From: Thinopyrum elongatum
Taxonomy: Eukaryota; Streptophyta; Magnoliopsida; Poales; Poaceae
Length of the DNA: 64,000 nucleotides
NCBI GenBank assembly: GCA_011799875.1
Contig: CM022298.1
Location: 498,798,857 to 498,862,856 of the forward strand
Reading direction: 5' to 3'
Shown here: positions 12,262-24,168 of the stretch, piece after piece
How positions within the stretch are numbered: the first letter of the stretch is position 1
Layout: each line of letters opens with the position of its first letter
Made by a program: the position numbers and the translations under genes
The notes under the pieces: model-generated
Databases searched by the model: none
What the model was told of the DNA's origin: nothing
What the model saw: the letters and a program-made list of their open reading frames with translations, nothing else

Positions 12262-13434
12262 ACGGCTTTGTCTGGCCACAAGACCAAATAACGAGCCGCC
12301 GTCGCTCCTGTGATACCTTGTAACATAACATGATGTGTGCTTTGTGTTAAGGCACTATATCTTTTGTGTTTGTGTGAAAACTGATATTCCCTGTGGAATC
12401 TTAAATGCGTGTTTGTCCCTTCAAGCTTTATATGTTAGTGTTCGTATGATTTATCCCTATGTCTATTTCGGATGCCTGCCGGTATCATATTGCCGCGATT
12501 GTCGTAAGGGTCTGGCCCTTAACATTCATCTTGGCGTGGATGCGTCCCGGCAGGTTTTTCCTAGGTAGCTCTCGAAGCAGCCTCTCGTCCTACGAGCATG
12601 GCTCGAGATAGGACGATGGTACGATCAAAGAATCTAGCAAAGGTTCTATCCCAGGAGGAATTTCATAATACGAACACGTACTTAAGCCAAGGGATAAACA
12701 ACCGCAATAATCTGAAATGCATCAATAAAAATGATGATGTAGACTTAGCTTCTGTTTTCGCTTCTCCTCGTCCTTCACGGTCGCGCGCATTTGATGCGCA
12801 CGCGATGCCCGGGAAGGCGAGGGTCAAGCAAATAATTCTCTGGTTCCCGGCAGGGACCGATTCATGTCACGCGTATCTGGCGGGCAGTGGCATGCGGTGC
12901 CGGGCTCCTTCGGGCTTTCTCCTTTCCCCTCTCCTCTTGTGCGGCTCGGCAACCACCGCGTGGACCATGCCGACGCAGGTGGCCTTGCCAGAGCGTACTT
13001 GCCGGGGCATCAACCAATGGATTCATGCCTGCGCCTCACTCAAGATTTCCCGAAACGGGGTAAATGCTGAACCGAGTGACGTGCGGTAATCATCGACATT
13101 GGCGATGCCAAGGCCAAGGCAGCCGGACTGCTGACGAAGAGGAGGGGTGGAGAAGAAGAAACGCGTGCCCGCACGCCATGCCCCCCCTTTTCGAGCGGCG
13201 CTCGAGCAGCAGTCGTGCTGCAGGGACCGCCGATGAAGAGTATACCATCGCCGGAATTAATCTTCGCCGCCGTCGTGGCCACGGCGGACCGTGGTATTGG
13301 ACAGGGCGGGCCCGGGGACGGACTTGCTTAGTCATCGTGTCTTCACAGACGCCTCAGACGCCAACAAGCATCGGGCAAGCTGCTGCGGAAATGGCGCGCT
13401 GCCCTCGCCTTCAGGTTTGCGCAAGCAACCCCCC
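12262..13434 (-). other. Leader and spacer of F, no gene seen
   Basis: Read on the minus strand this is the region downstream of the primer-binding site, where gag would normally begin. I find only short frames without recognisable gag motifs; the purine/GC-rich leader (13060-13440) may be remnant 5' untranslated sequence. Confidence 0.5.
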
Positions 13435-13452
13435 TCCCTGGCGCGCCAAAGA
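13435..13452 (-). other. Primer-binding region of F
   Basis: Directly after the right LTR the minus strand reads TCTTTGGCGCGCCAGGGA. This TGGCGCGCCA-type sequence followed by a G-rich run is the usual form next to the 5' LTR of RIRE2/Dasheng-like elements (recalled, not searched). It supports minus polarity. Confidence 0.6.
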
Positions 13453-14349
13453 TGTCGCGGGAAACCACGGCTACCTATGGGGCCAAGGGGCCCCTTGCTG
13501 GTTCGACAGGGGGGATGTCGCGTTGCACAAAGAGCAGAAGAACGTGGGGCAGCATGGCAGAGATCACACGGGCAATTTTACCCAGGTTCGGGCCGCCACG
13601 AGGCGTAAAACCCTACTCCTGCTTTGGTGGATTGATGGTGGAAAAGTGGTGGTGGAGCGTAGTACACTTGCCCGGCAGGCTCGCCCTGGGAAGGCAGTGA
13701 CTGCGCGCGTACGAAAGTGGGGGTGTTCAACTTTCCAACCCTTGCTACGGTTGCCATGGGCCTCCTTTTATAGGTTAAGGGGTCACCACAGTGGCAAAAA
13801 AGTCATTATGCACTGATAAGATAGCAAATAGTGCTATCATACCTAATTCTGCAGGCTGACAGAGTGCATTAAATGCACCACTCAACGTCACATCGTTGCT
13901 CGCCCAGCAAGCCTTGCCGGGCTCGTCTTGCCAGCTCCATGCCTGCTTGCTTGACACGTCGCAGGACGGGTGTCATCTGTAGGTATTTCCTGTAGAAAGA
14001 GGCCGCCATGTGGCGAATGGCTGCCATTTAGTCACTTTGCGGCTTGACACCGCATTGATCAACGACGTGGGTCGTGGTGAGGTGTCTTTGCCCTCGTGAG
14101 TCCCGGCAGGCCCTGCCGGGACATCTTGAATGCTTTCTTCCGGGGGAGCCCTTGTCCTTGCCAGGTCCGCCTGCCCGGCAAGGGAGGCTTTTCTCCCGGT
14201 GGTGTCTCGCTTCTCTGTCTTGGTCTTGGCCTTCTTAATCAGCATGCTGGTTCTTCGAAGATCTTGGTCTCTTGTATCTTGACACGGCCTTGGTGTTGTC
14301 CGTGCACGAGTCAAGGGAAAATACATGCCCCTATTTGTTTTCCCCGACA
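13453..14349 (-). repeat. Right LTR of F (5' LTR by polarity, 897 bp)
   Basis: The plus strand begins TGTCGCGGG and ends CCCCGACA, giving a TGTCG/CGACA inverted pair. A TATA box lies on the minus strand at 13764-13773. Confidence 0.95.
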
Positions 14350-15434
14350 TTGGTAGTTTCATTTTCTTCTTTCTTGAGTCATATGAACCACCGCACTGTT
14401 AAGTGGGGTCGAGGTGAACAAAGTCAAAAACTGACGTGATACTCAACCTAAAATCCTATGTCTTCCAATGAAGAAAATGAGAGAAAACCTCTTCCAGAGT
14501 TGGTTGAGTCAGCTTTAGTTAGAGCCCAAGTCAAGCTATCGCGTGTGTTTGAAATCCAACCGTTGGACACATGTTGGTTGGCCACTGACCCAGGGTTAGT
14601 TCGGTCATATCATGTCGGGTTGCCTCCGGCTGTAAATAGCCCACCCCCTCCACCATAAGTTGGGGCTGCTCTGAGTTATTGCACGACTTTTGTCATTTGA
14701 GAGCAACACACCTCCAAAGCCTTTGAGAGAGAATCCTTGCGAGGACAAAACCCAAACACCCAGAGCCCAAAGTGATTGAGCATCACTGAAGCCTTTCTGT
14801 TCTGCGTCAACCAAGGACTTGTTACACTTGAAGAATGTGATCTTCCAGTTGGTTAGGCGTCGCGTTCTGAGCATCCAAGAGTCATTGTGGATTGCCGGTG
14901 AACGAAGTCTGTGAAGGTTTGGAAGTCTACCTTGAAGACTTACCTGAGTGATTGGGCGAGATCTGCGGATCTTAACTCAAGGGGAATTAGGTGAAGACTG
15001 GGTCTTCTGAGTTCAATCTCAGCCTCCCTAACTAGACATACAGTTGCCACAGCAACTGGAACTGGTCAAACAAATCACTTCTCTTCCCTGAGCAACTGGA
15101 TCTATCACTTGATTCCTTTACTTACTGTTTAGTTTCGTGAAGTCGTTTCTTGTTCGTTCTATTTGAAGACATTGTGTGAAGACATTCACCCTAATTACAT
15201 CTTATTCTTCACACTATCTTCTTGACTACACTGTTCTATCTAAATTGTTGTCTGTGTTTGCTTTTCACTTCAATTCTGTTGATTTGCCAGCATGACTAGT
15301 GTAGTTTATCTTCTGATGTATCATGTTTAGTTACTGTTTTGCTTCCACGTCTTCGAAGACATTGCCTGTTTTGAAGACATTCATAAAAATCGCCTATTCA
15401 GCCCACCCCCTCTAGTCGATAACTAGCACTTTCA

Positions 15435-15923
15435 CAGAACTACAAGCAATTATAAGAAAAAAATATCAAGACATAAAAAAACCCCTAAGATAATACTGTA
15501 GGAGAATATGAATTTTAGATAATACTAGAAAAATAGCAATTTGATGGTGAAATTGACTATAGCGTTACTTATGAATGGAATCTTCAGAATGAATCTTGAA
15601 TATTTATAGAGGAGAGGAGTGCAGATTAGGATCTGTCAGGCGTCGGCGGTTTGGATGAGCACATGCGTCTGGAGAAATACACGAAGAAAGAAGAAGTGGG
15701 CGACTCGAGGGCCGTGAACGAGTCAACGAGGAACGAGCAATCCTTTCATTTTTCTGAGGCGCTGGAGTCCTGGAGATCGTTCGACATCGGCAGGTGGCTA
15801 GTGAGCCTGCAGCCTGTGTGCTATTTGATGGGCTGCCTACTGCCATGAGGCTACTAAGGGCATTTTAGACTGGGGTCATTTGTTTTCACTGTGTCATTTT
15901 TTTCACGGACTGTATGTATATAA
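15435..15923. other. Unassigned spacer between elements B and C
   Basis: The first ~150 bases are A-rich. The next 300 are mixed with a GC-richer stretch (15630-15850) and a 65-codon open frame that I cannot support as coding. It is old sequence present before C inserted; it continues at 50902 on the other side of C. Confidence 0.4.
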
Positions 15924-17272
15924 TGATACCTCCTTTTATTGATCCGGTATTGGAATAGAAAAGAGTATCCCGCACCTAGTTCCCCAGAGGTGACCCTGGG
16001 TTATCGAACCCATGAGAGGAAGATTCCCTTGAAGTGATGGTCTCTAGCAAGATTTTGTCAAAGTATCAAATCCAGCTTTTGACCGTATCAACAAGCAAAT
16101 ACTGATTCAAACACTTATAATAAAAAGAGGTACGTGTATGAGGTCTTATGCTTACAACCTTGTATTTGCGTTGGGATCAAATAGGATATTAATTTGTGCG
16201 CTGGAACTCATCCAATGAGATGTGCTTGTTACAGATCAAAGTGGGGGATGTGTCCAAATAACATCTTGACCGGCACGAGTCCTGCATCAAGAATCAGTTG
16301 TCCTATCGCATGCCCTTTCCTTTGTGCGAGGTTGCCTTGATTATTAAGATAATGAAATTATACAAGAGCTTTGGGCATTTAATGACTACACCTCATTTAT
16401 CCCCAAGGATATGATCCATGTTACCCTACTAAACCTTACTATCACTGGTGTTCGGTATAACACTTCATGGTCTCCATGCTCCTAGCCTCATCGGTGCTTG
16501 ATCTCCATTATCTTGGGCACCTGCAGGGATGAAGATCGTGGATGAGACAAGAGACATCTTCATGGAACAATTTTATTTCACACATACGGGATGTTATGTC
16601 AACATATTCCATTGATCCCCTCAAAAAATACCTTGGGTTGCAAGGCTCACTCCTCAACACATACCTTACTGAACTAATCACACATGGAGATCAGATCGTG
16701 GGAAGAAAAGATTGAAGAACACATCTTGAGATTGATTGATTGCAATATGTCTTACAATGGATGCCTTGTGCTACGCACAATTACAAGTATGAACTAGATG
16801 GGAGAGCACTATGTTGGTGGTGGAGATGGCTATGGAGATGGAGATGGCGGCGGCTAGGGTTTGTGGATGAATATGATAATGAAGAGGTTTTGGCTTCTGT
16901 GCTCCTCGCCCCGTTGACATTTCGATGGGGTCCCTTTAATAAAAGTTCTTCAGGTGGACGATCTGCCTCAGAATCCACGCCAAACGGCACTCATATATAT
17001 GGGTGCTCGCGCCCGTATGGAACACCATCTTTTGCTCTGACTTCATGCAGACGCATCCTGTTGATTCCTTCTTCCTACATTCTCCTTCCATTCCATTTCC
17101 ACACGTGATTTCTTCCCTTTTTAGCCCATTTCTTATGGAAACGCATCAAGGAGAGGATTTGTGGAATCCTTTGCATTCATTAGTCATTAGTAGCAATACC
17201 AGAGTGAATATCTCTTTTTGAATGAAATATCCGGTTTAAACAAAGTCGAAATGAGTGTAAAGTTATCACTCA
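15924..17272 (-). repeat. 3' LTR of C (1349 bp)
   Basis: The plus strand begins TGATACCTCC and ends TATCACTCA. It aligns to 25409-26576 and 50720-50896, the copy split by D. The end was chosen at 17272 rather than 17268 because only this placement gives a perfect TATAA duplication at the outer ends. Confidence 0.9.
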
Positions 17273-17796
17273 TCAAATCCCTAAGCTTAAACTTGATCGT
17301 CCTCAAGCATCATAAGTAGAAATTTAAATCATAAGGAACTCAATTGTTTAAACCGAAATGACAAGAAGGTTTTGGTTCACTTACGATTGGTACGCCTAGA
17401 TAGCCCTCCGCTTCTTGACCTGAAAACTTAGAATTGTTGTAGCGGTGGCATGGTCATAGTGCAAGTGTTAGTGAAGCAAAGATAATCAACACAAAGTTCT
17501 TGATCTACTAGATAAAACAACTTTGCAACACTCTATTCTATTTATTCTAGACAACACTTGCTTGCCAAGAATGCACAGAAGAGTTTTCTTTTGATAGAGC
17601 CATTAAAATATAAGTTAGGTAGTGAAAAGCATGTAGTAAAATATGATGCTCTAATGCTCATAAGCACACCCACAATCATTTCCTCCTCAAGGCTATCAAA
17701 CACTTTATTTCAATCATTGTTTGTTGGAACTTTGGTTGTCACATGAAGGGATTATGCCAACTAAATGATCATGTATAGGTTTTCGTTGTGGCTTAA
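17273..17796 (-). other. 3' noncoding region of C
   Basis: There is no open frame above 60 codons with support. It carries the conserved minus-strand motif ending AAGCTTAGGGATTTGA immediately before the LTR, a worn polypurine tract. Confidence 0.55.
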
Positions 17797-19351
17797 TGCT
17801 ACTTCTTGAGCTTGCGTTGGTTTTCCCTTGAAGAGGAAAGGGTGATGCAACAAAGTAGAGGTAAGTATTTCCCTTAGTTAAGAACCAAGGTATCAATCCA
17901 GTAGGAGGAACACATAAGTCTCCAATGATAGCACCTACACAAACAAACAAATACTTGCACCCAACGCGATAAAGGGGTTGTCAATCCCTTCACGGTTACT
18001 TGCAAGGATGAGATCTGATAGTGATGGATATAAAAGGTAAGTAAAAGTGCAAAATAAGATAAAGGTAAATAAATTGCAGAAAGGTATTTTTTGGTTTTTG
18101 GTTTTGTAGATCTGAAAATAATATGATTAAAGATAGACTCGGGGGCCATAGTTTTCACTAGAGGCTTCTCTCTTGAAAGAAAGCATATAGTGGGTAAAAA
18201 AATTACTGTCGAGCAATTGATAGAAAAGCGAATAATTATGAAGACATCCAAGGAAATGATCATGTATATAGGCATCATGTCCAAGATAAGTAGACCGACT
18301 CCGGCCTGCATCTACTACTATTACTCCACACATCGACCGCTATCCAGGATGCATCTTGTGTATTAAGTTAACAAGAACGGAGTAACGCCTTAAGCAAGAT
18401 GACATGATGTAGAGGGATAGATCCAATCAATATGAATAAACCCCATCTTTTTATCCTTAATGGCAACAATACAAATACATTTCATGTCACCTTATGTCAC
18501 TGGGATTGAGCACCGCAAGATTGAACCCATTACAAAGCACCTCTCCCATTGCAAGAAAAATCAATCTAGTTGGCCAAACCAAATCAATAGATCAGAGAGA
18601 AATACAAAGCTATATAAATCATGCATAAAAGAGTTCGGAGAAGACCCAAATAATATTCATGGATAATCTGAACATAAACCCACAATTCATCGGATCTCAA
18701 CAAACACACCGCAAAAGAAGATTACATCGAATAGATCTCCATGAACATCAAGGAGAACATTGTATTGAAGATCAAAGAGAGAGAAGAAGCCATCTAGCTA
18801 CTAGCTATGGACCCGTAGGTCTGTGGTAAACTACTCACACATCATCGGAAGGGCAGCAAGGTTGATGTAGAAGCCCTCCGTGATCGAATCCCCCTGCGAC
18901 GGAGTACCAGAAAAGGCCCCAAGATGGGATCTCACGAGAATAGAAGCATGCGGCGGCGAAAAAGTATTTTTGGAGTGCCCTCTGGTCTACGGGGAATATT
19001 TGGGTATTTATAGAAGAAGAATTAGGGTTGGAGGAGCCACTGGGGGCCCAAAGCCTGGGGGCGCGCCCCTGAGCTTGTCGCCAATCTGTGGCCCTTCTAC
19101 CCCCCCCCCCCGAAGCTTCCAGGGTGTCTTGTGGTCCAAGAAAAATCCTCAAAAAATTTCATTCCATTTGGACTCCATTTGATATTGACTTTTTTTAAAG
19201 GAAAAAATAGCAACCGGCACTGGGCACTAAGCTAATAGGTTAGTCCCAAAAAATGATATAAAATAGCGTAATAATGCATATAAAACATCCAAGATGGATA
19301 ATATAATAGCATGGAACAATAAAAAATTATAGATACATTGGAGACGTATCA
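17797..19351 (-). mobile_element. Solo LTR 1 (1555 bp) inside C
   Basis: It starts TGCTACTTCTTGAGC and ends GGAGACGTATCA on the plus strand. The duplication CTTAA flanks it at 17792-17796 and 19352-19356. A CTATAAATAC TATA box near 19006-19014 lies on the minus strand, so the LTR polarity is minus. No internal domain remains, the product of LTR-LTR recombination. It is the same family as 32780-34315. Confidence 0.92.
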
Positions 19352-20639
19352 CTTAATGTTTGGGAACTATGGACCTTTGAAATATGTCTCTTTCGAGCTC
19401 TTTTGACCAGTCCCCTTTATTTACCACATACAAACCATTTCAAGAGAAAGTCGAATAATATGCGTTTGTAGTGTTTCCACTACATACGGTAACAAACTCA
19501 TAGCTGAAATCCGAGCTATCGCTCTTGGTGGATCGTTCATTGGCTAGTGGAGCCCTCAGAATAACATCGAGAAGGGTGACGAAGCCACATTTACACGCAT
19601 ACACGTGCATATCGTAGTGGGGCCATGGCACCAGCAAGAAGCTAAAGCACCATGTAAGAGATACTACATAGATTTTTGGCATAATCTCGTTAACCCTTCA
19701 ACTAAGTTCATGTAGATATTTTAATCCACAAGTGCTATTAAGTCTATTAAAATTAACAACATGGGGTTGAACAATTCAAACATCACTTCCACTACAAATT
19801 TCTCAACTCCCAAGTCTTGAAAGATTTTCTCTTGTGCATAGTTATTCTTGGTTAATATCATTTCATTTAAAAATAGTCCCACGGCAAGTCTTGGTTGTCT
19901 AAACTAAACAGAACAAAGGCTACAAAATTATTTCAGCTACTAGAACAAAACCTTTGTCTTAATTATCAAGACTTACTCCCATATGCACATATCATACATA
20001 CTACTACTACATCTACTCTAAGTATTTCAAGTGCAAAAGACGGGGATCGTAGGACATACCTTCACGGTTGTGAATTTACACACTTCTCTTCCTTACTGTT
20101 GCATTCCTCGTTGTCCGCCGTAGATCAACTCCTCTGAAAATAAAATGCAAACGAAATCCAAAGGGCTAGATAAAGAACAAGAGCAAAGCAAAGCTTATTC
20201 TATTTTTTTTGGTTTTTTGGTTTTTGAAAACTAACTTGCAACCGAAAAATCGCAAAGGCAAAATAAAAATAAAAAGCAAAAGCAAATAAAAGAAAAGTGT
20301 TGGAACAAACTGACATGAGTGTTTTGAAGCTCCACGAGCTTAAGTACAACCTCATTACAATTTATTCAAATACTGCCACATCTTGATGTAGAAGTGGTGA
20401 TGACCTCCCCAAAGCTTAGGCTTTTGCAAGCCCAAACCGGCGAGATCATTGCGGCGGTTTGTCAGGAGCCCACTTCTGGCTCCAGTTGGAGAAGTTCATG
20501 TTCATGTAGGCGGGCATGCCTCGAAGGGACACATCGAGGTTGCTCATATTGTGAATAGAGTCCTAGAGGCTGTTGAGGTCCGCATAGGTGGTGTCGTCTT
20601 CTTGTGGCTATTCTTGGGGCTGCTCCTCTTCTTCGCCGG
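19352..20639 (-). other. Noncoding region of C between ATHILA ORF and 3' LTR
   Basis: It is AT-rich with runs such as T8GGT5 near 20210. Short frames only. In the minus direction it is the 3' untranslated part of the element. Confidence 0.5.
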
Positions 20640-21523
20640 TGGCGAGGACTTCATCTACTTGTTCTGGTTCTGGGCCTTCTTGGTCAAAAGCTGCATCTCC
20701 TTCCTATGCAACATAATGCAATTGTCCATGCTCGATGGAGAAACTCCAGGAATTCTAATACAATGACGGCCATTACGAACTACTACCATTCTAGCGCTAG
20801 TGAGAACACGAATATTAACAAGGGTGTTACCAACAATGGGGCGAAGGTGATTGTAGTTTAGACTAAGGGAGTTGGCCAACATGGTGATCACTCCTCCACA
20901 CATGATATGTCCTTGTGCATGATTTGCTTGATGCGTGAGGTGTAGCAAAAGTATTGCCCCTAGGTTGGGCGAATAACTGATGTCAAGGTTTGCTGCTTTC
21001 CTGAGAACTAGCATGTTCTCATCATTCACCTTAGAAACTTCTCCTCGTGCCTGCAATGAGTTAGTGATAACATAATATAAATAAGGTATAGCGGGACTTT
21101 CAATGCAACTAGCTCTTGAGCCACAAATGCTCATCTTATTGAAGGATGGCCTCGGGTGCAGGTTAGTGAAATCATAAACATATCTAAGATCATCATCACT
21201 GTTGGTGAAGCCAAAGTAATTACACCACTCATCGAGAGTGATGTTGAAGTCATGATCCAAGAAACGAAAAGTGATCCTCTCCTCCTCATGTGCATTGGGC
21301 ATCAAACCAACATTATGCGAGAGAGTTCTAAGAAACTCAAGTGTCATGCGTTCATATGTCTCATATCCCTAATAAACAAAATGACGCAACCCAACATTAT
21401 GACAAAGCAAATTGAAATCATTAGTAATACCTAGCTTGGCGATTGTTGTCGCACAAGCCCACTTGGTTGCCTTGATCTTCCTTGAGCTTAGTTGCCTAAA
21501 CTCTCTTCTTCGTCGGTGATGAG
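20640..21523 (-). pseudogene. ATHILA-type ORF, second (downstream) copy
   Basis: The minus frame from about 21347 encodes LEFLRTLSHNVG, RFLDHDFNITLDEWCNYFGF and a C-terminal block with NLGAILLLHL and MCGGVITMLAN. This resembles the Arabidopsis retrotransposon ORF-1 (ATHILA) domain, of unknown function, found 3' of pol in Athila elements. The N-terminus is truncated and joins the end of the upstream copy. It is an 880-bp direct duplication of 21524-22440 with many substitutions and a stop near 21370. Confidence 0.7.
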
Positions 21524-22530
21524 TTATACTTCATCTACTTGTTCTGGTTCTGGGTCTTCTTGGTCAAAAACTGCATCTCCTTCTTGTGCAACATAATGCA
21601 ATTGTCCATGCTCAATGGAAAAATGGTTAGACATAAGAGTAGGCAACAAGTGTGCCACTCCTGGAATTCTAATGCAATGATGGACATTATGAACTACGAC
21701 CATTCCAGTGCTAGTAAGAACACAAATATTAACAAGGGTGTTACCGACAATGGGGTGAAGGTGACTGTAGTCGAGACCAAGGGCATTGGCCAACATGGTG
21801 ATCACTCCTCCACACACGATATCTCCGTGTGCATGATTTTCTTGATGCGCGAGGTCCAGCAAAAGTATTGCCCCTAGATTGGGCGAATAACCAATGTCAA
21901 GATTTGCTGCTTTCCCGAGAACTAGCATGTTCTCTTCATTCACCTTAGAAACTTCTCCTCGTTCCAGCAACGAGTTAGTGATAACATAATAGAAATAACG
22001 TATAGCAGGACTTTCAATGCAACTAGCTCTTGAGCCTAGTGTGCTCATCAAATTAAAGGTTTGCCTTGGATGCAGCTCAGTGAAACCAAAAACATGGTGG
22101 ATGTCATCATCATTTTGGTGAAGCCAAAGTAATCACACCACTGCTGAAAAGTGATGTTGAAGTCTTGGTCTAGGAGAGGGAAAGTGATCCTCTCCTCCTC
22201 ATATGCACTGGGAAACGTACCAACATGTTGCAAGGGAGTGCTAAGAAACTCAAGAGTCAATCGTTCATATGTATCACATCGTCCCTGATAAACAAAATGG
22301 TGCAACCCAGCATTATGACAAAGCAAATTGAAATCATGAGTAATACCTAGCTTGGCGAGTGTTATCGCACAAGCCCACTTAGTTGCCTTGATCCTCCTCG
22401 AGCTTAGTTGCCTAAACTTTCTTCTTGCTTCACGGTCAGTGAAGATGAGCCCCTGGGTGAAAACTTGTTGTGGCGGTGCGGTGAATGAACTCGAAGCACC
22501 GCGTACGCGAGAAGACCTCCGTGTAAACAT
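21524..22530 (-). pseudogene. ATHILA-type ORF, first copy
   Basis: The start MFTRRSSRVRGASSS lies at 22530. It continues with RQLSSRRIKATKWACAITLA, FNLLCHNAGLHHFVYQG and LLDQDFNITFQQWCDYFGFT, then a frameshift near 22100 into the block CGGVITMLANALGLDYSHLH and an acidic end DPEPEQVDEV. This is the same domain as the copy to the left. Position (3' of protease, before the 3' LTR, same strand) agrees with the Athila layout. The frameshift makes it non-functional. Confidence 0.75.
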
Positions 22531-22896
22531 CTACAAAACAATTTTTTAGTCCAATACAATTAAACAATATTGATCCTACGGTAGTCACAAAGTCATACTC
22601 CGCTAAATACATCAACGAATCCAAGCCAAACTCAAATTTGGATAAAAAAATATGCATCTCCTAGTCATGGCAATGCTAGGCATGTAGAACATGGATTCGC
22701 GAAAAATAAGTTGGGGCTCGGAGAAGAAACATACCATAGATCGATCACATGGAATGATTTGAACTGAAGTTGAGAAAATAGAGAGATCAGGTGAAGTTTT
22801 GCTAGGGTTTGGAGAGGTTTGGAGGAAGAAGAACAAGAAGAAAAGAGAGAGATGGGGGAGTTTGACCTTCTTCCTCGGGCTTATTATGGCCGCCAG

Positions 22897-23235
22897 GGTT
22901 CAAAACAACTGCTCATATGGGCGCAAGCACCCGCATGGAACACCGTTGTTCTCCTTGATCACTTACCTGCGTCTGTGCATAGCTGAAACAACCGCAGAAA
23001 TGGGCGACTACATCCGTTTTGAACACCGCCGTTCGCCCTGTTCTTTTTCTTTATCCTGGTCGAAGATGTCAAACGACCGCTTGGACGGGTGCATGCGCCC
23101 GTTTGGAATACCGTCAAATGTTGCGAGTCTTCTTTGTTTCTGCAAAGGAGTGAAACGACCGCCGAAACGGACGGCTGCATCCATTTGATACACCTTTGTT
23201 CTCCCTGTTGTCTTTGATTGTTTTGCGTTGGAACT
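22897..23235. repeat. About 83-bp tandem repeat, four units
   Basis: Units start near 22902, 22990, 23073 and 23155, each with 'aac(g/a)accgc..', a GGGCG/GGACGG core, 'gcatccgtttgaacaccg' and a pyrimidine-rich tail. The core resembles the palindromic motif at 16985-17030 and 26470-26510 in C's LTRs (GGGTGCTCGCGCCCGTATGG). Confidence 0.6.
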
Positions 23236-23582
23236 CCAGCGGGCCATGCGATTGCCCATATGACTGTTGCGGTCGTTTTAAAGGTTGTCTTTTGTTATGT
23301 TTCTTTCGAAACTTCTCTTTTTCTCTGCTCTCTTGCGGGGTTAGTTCCAAAACAATACACATGCATATTTCCAGGCATCCAAACATCAATTCAACATATA
23401 ATTCATCTTGCACATCGCAAAGCCTTCATTAGAACAACTATTCCAAACATACTTCTTCATATAGAACTTCAATCACTCTTTTATTGAAACAAAAAATAAA
23501 AACATACTTGTCTACTTTATTCGCGTGGGTTGCCTCCCACCAAGCACTTGTTTTTGGTCGGCTAGTTCGACCGTAGTGGTGA

Positions 23583-24155
23583 TCAAGGTGGTGCGAACAC
23601 ACCGGGACCATAGCTTCTGGCATTCACCATGATGCCTTCTCGTGCATAGTTCTTCATTTTCTTTTTCCTGGGGAAATGTCTCACAAAAGGATCCTTAGCG
23701 GGTAAATCAAATCTCACATTCCACTCAAACACATTTATCACAGCTTTGATAGTCCTTAGAAATGGTTTACAGAGAATTATAGGAGAGATTGGATCCTCGG
23801 GCATATCTACTATCACAAGATCAATCATGACAGGGCAATCATTAATTTGAATTATAACACCATGCTTAATGCCTACTGCCTGAGTAAAAGTAGAATTAGC
23901 CATATTCAAAATGATTTCGGTATTAGCATAAGGACCAAGATTGTGACTATCATAAACAGATTTGGGGATAGTGGAAACACTTGCCCCTATATCACATAAG
24001 GCATTGGATTTATTCAATCCTATCTCAATCTCTATAGTAGGTTCAAAAGTATCTTCTTGCTTAGCTGGTAACTTAATATAAAGTTTTTTTCCTTTCATCA
24101 TCAAGTTCACGTACATTGGCTGCAACTTGTTCAACAAAGACATTCTATGCTTCAT
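23583..24155 (-). CDS. Retropepsin-like aspartic protease of C
   Basis: The open frame of 190 codons carries EIEIGLNKSNALCDIGASVS, with the hydrophobic-D-x-G-A/S aspartic protease motif of plant gypsy elements (here CDIGAS), then a flap-like region and IILCKPFLRT (the usual ILGRPFL site). It would cut the Gag-Pol polyprotein. Just beyond the end, where RT should begin, the sequence instead goes to CLVGGNP-type DNA normally found far downstream, showing that RT, RNase H and integrase have been deleted. It may have been part of a longer Gag-Pro frame. Confidence 0.75.
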   Translation of the reverse strand: MKHRMSLLNKLQPMYVNLMMKGKKLYIKLPAKQEDTFEPTIEIEIGLNKSNALCDIGASVSTIPKSVYDSHNLGPYANTEIILNMANSTFTQAVGIKHGVIIQINDCPVMIDLVIVDMPEDPISPIILCKPFLRTIKAVINVFEWNVRFDLPAKDPFVRHFPRKKKMKNYAREGIMVNARSYGPGVFAPP

Positions 24156-24168
24156 TATTAGTTACCTC

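Larger units (their letters stand above)
7023..14349 (-). mobile_element. Element F: complete LTR element, Tat-lineage-like, no pol
   Basis: Two direct ~900-bp LTRs bound the element, and the host is duplicated as TTGGT at 7018-7022 and 14350-14354. Polarity is minus: a TATA box (CTATAAAAGG) lies on the minus strand of the right LTR at 13764-13773; a TGGCGCGCCA-type primer-binding region follows the right LTR; and a purine stretch ending AGGGGCTTA precedes the left LTR on the minus strand. No gag, protease, RT or integrase is recognisable. The only large gene is antisense (plus strand). By eye the LTRs differ at about 30 of ~895 aligned positions plus one 13-bp indel, suggesting insertion roughly one to two million years ago. 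Confidence 0.9.
3656..15434 (+). mobile_element. Element B: non-autonomous Maximus-type element, 3' part
   Basis: The plus-strand order is a degenerate ORF (to 6248), an A-rich spacer with three polypurine-like tracts, then a 3' LTR starting at 6761. Its 5' half is hidden beyond the insertion of A. The LTR is split by element F. B has the same LTR type as A but a different internal gene and no visible pol, so it is probably non-autonomous and mobilised by A-like elements (inference). Confidence 0.75.
6761..15434 (+). repeat. 3' LTR of element B, split by element F
   Basis: The two parts are 6761-7022 and 14355-15434. Without the insertion the LTR is about 1.34 kb, matching the 1358-bp LTR of A, and it begins TGTAAGTGC and ends GCACTTTCA. 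The right part reproduces the inverse of A's LTR (for example GGAAGTCTACCTTGAAGACT). The end could be placed 2 bp later at 15436. Confidence 0.85.

Noticed and set aside
7023..14349. F read as a plus-strand retrotransposon because its large ORF is on the plus strand
   Set aside because: TATA box, primer-binding region and purine tract all indicate minus polarity.
17260..17275. C LTR ending at 17268 (TTATCA)
   Set aside because: The outer duplication is then imperfect; ending at 17272/50896 gives TATAA on both sides.
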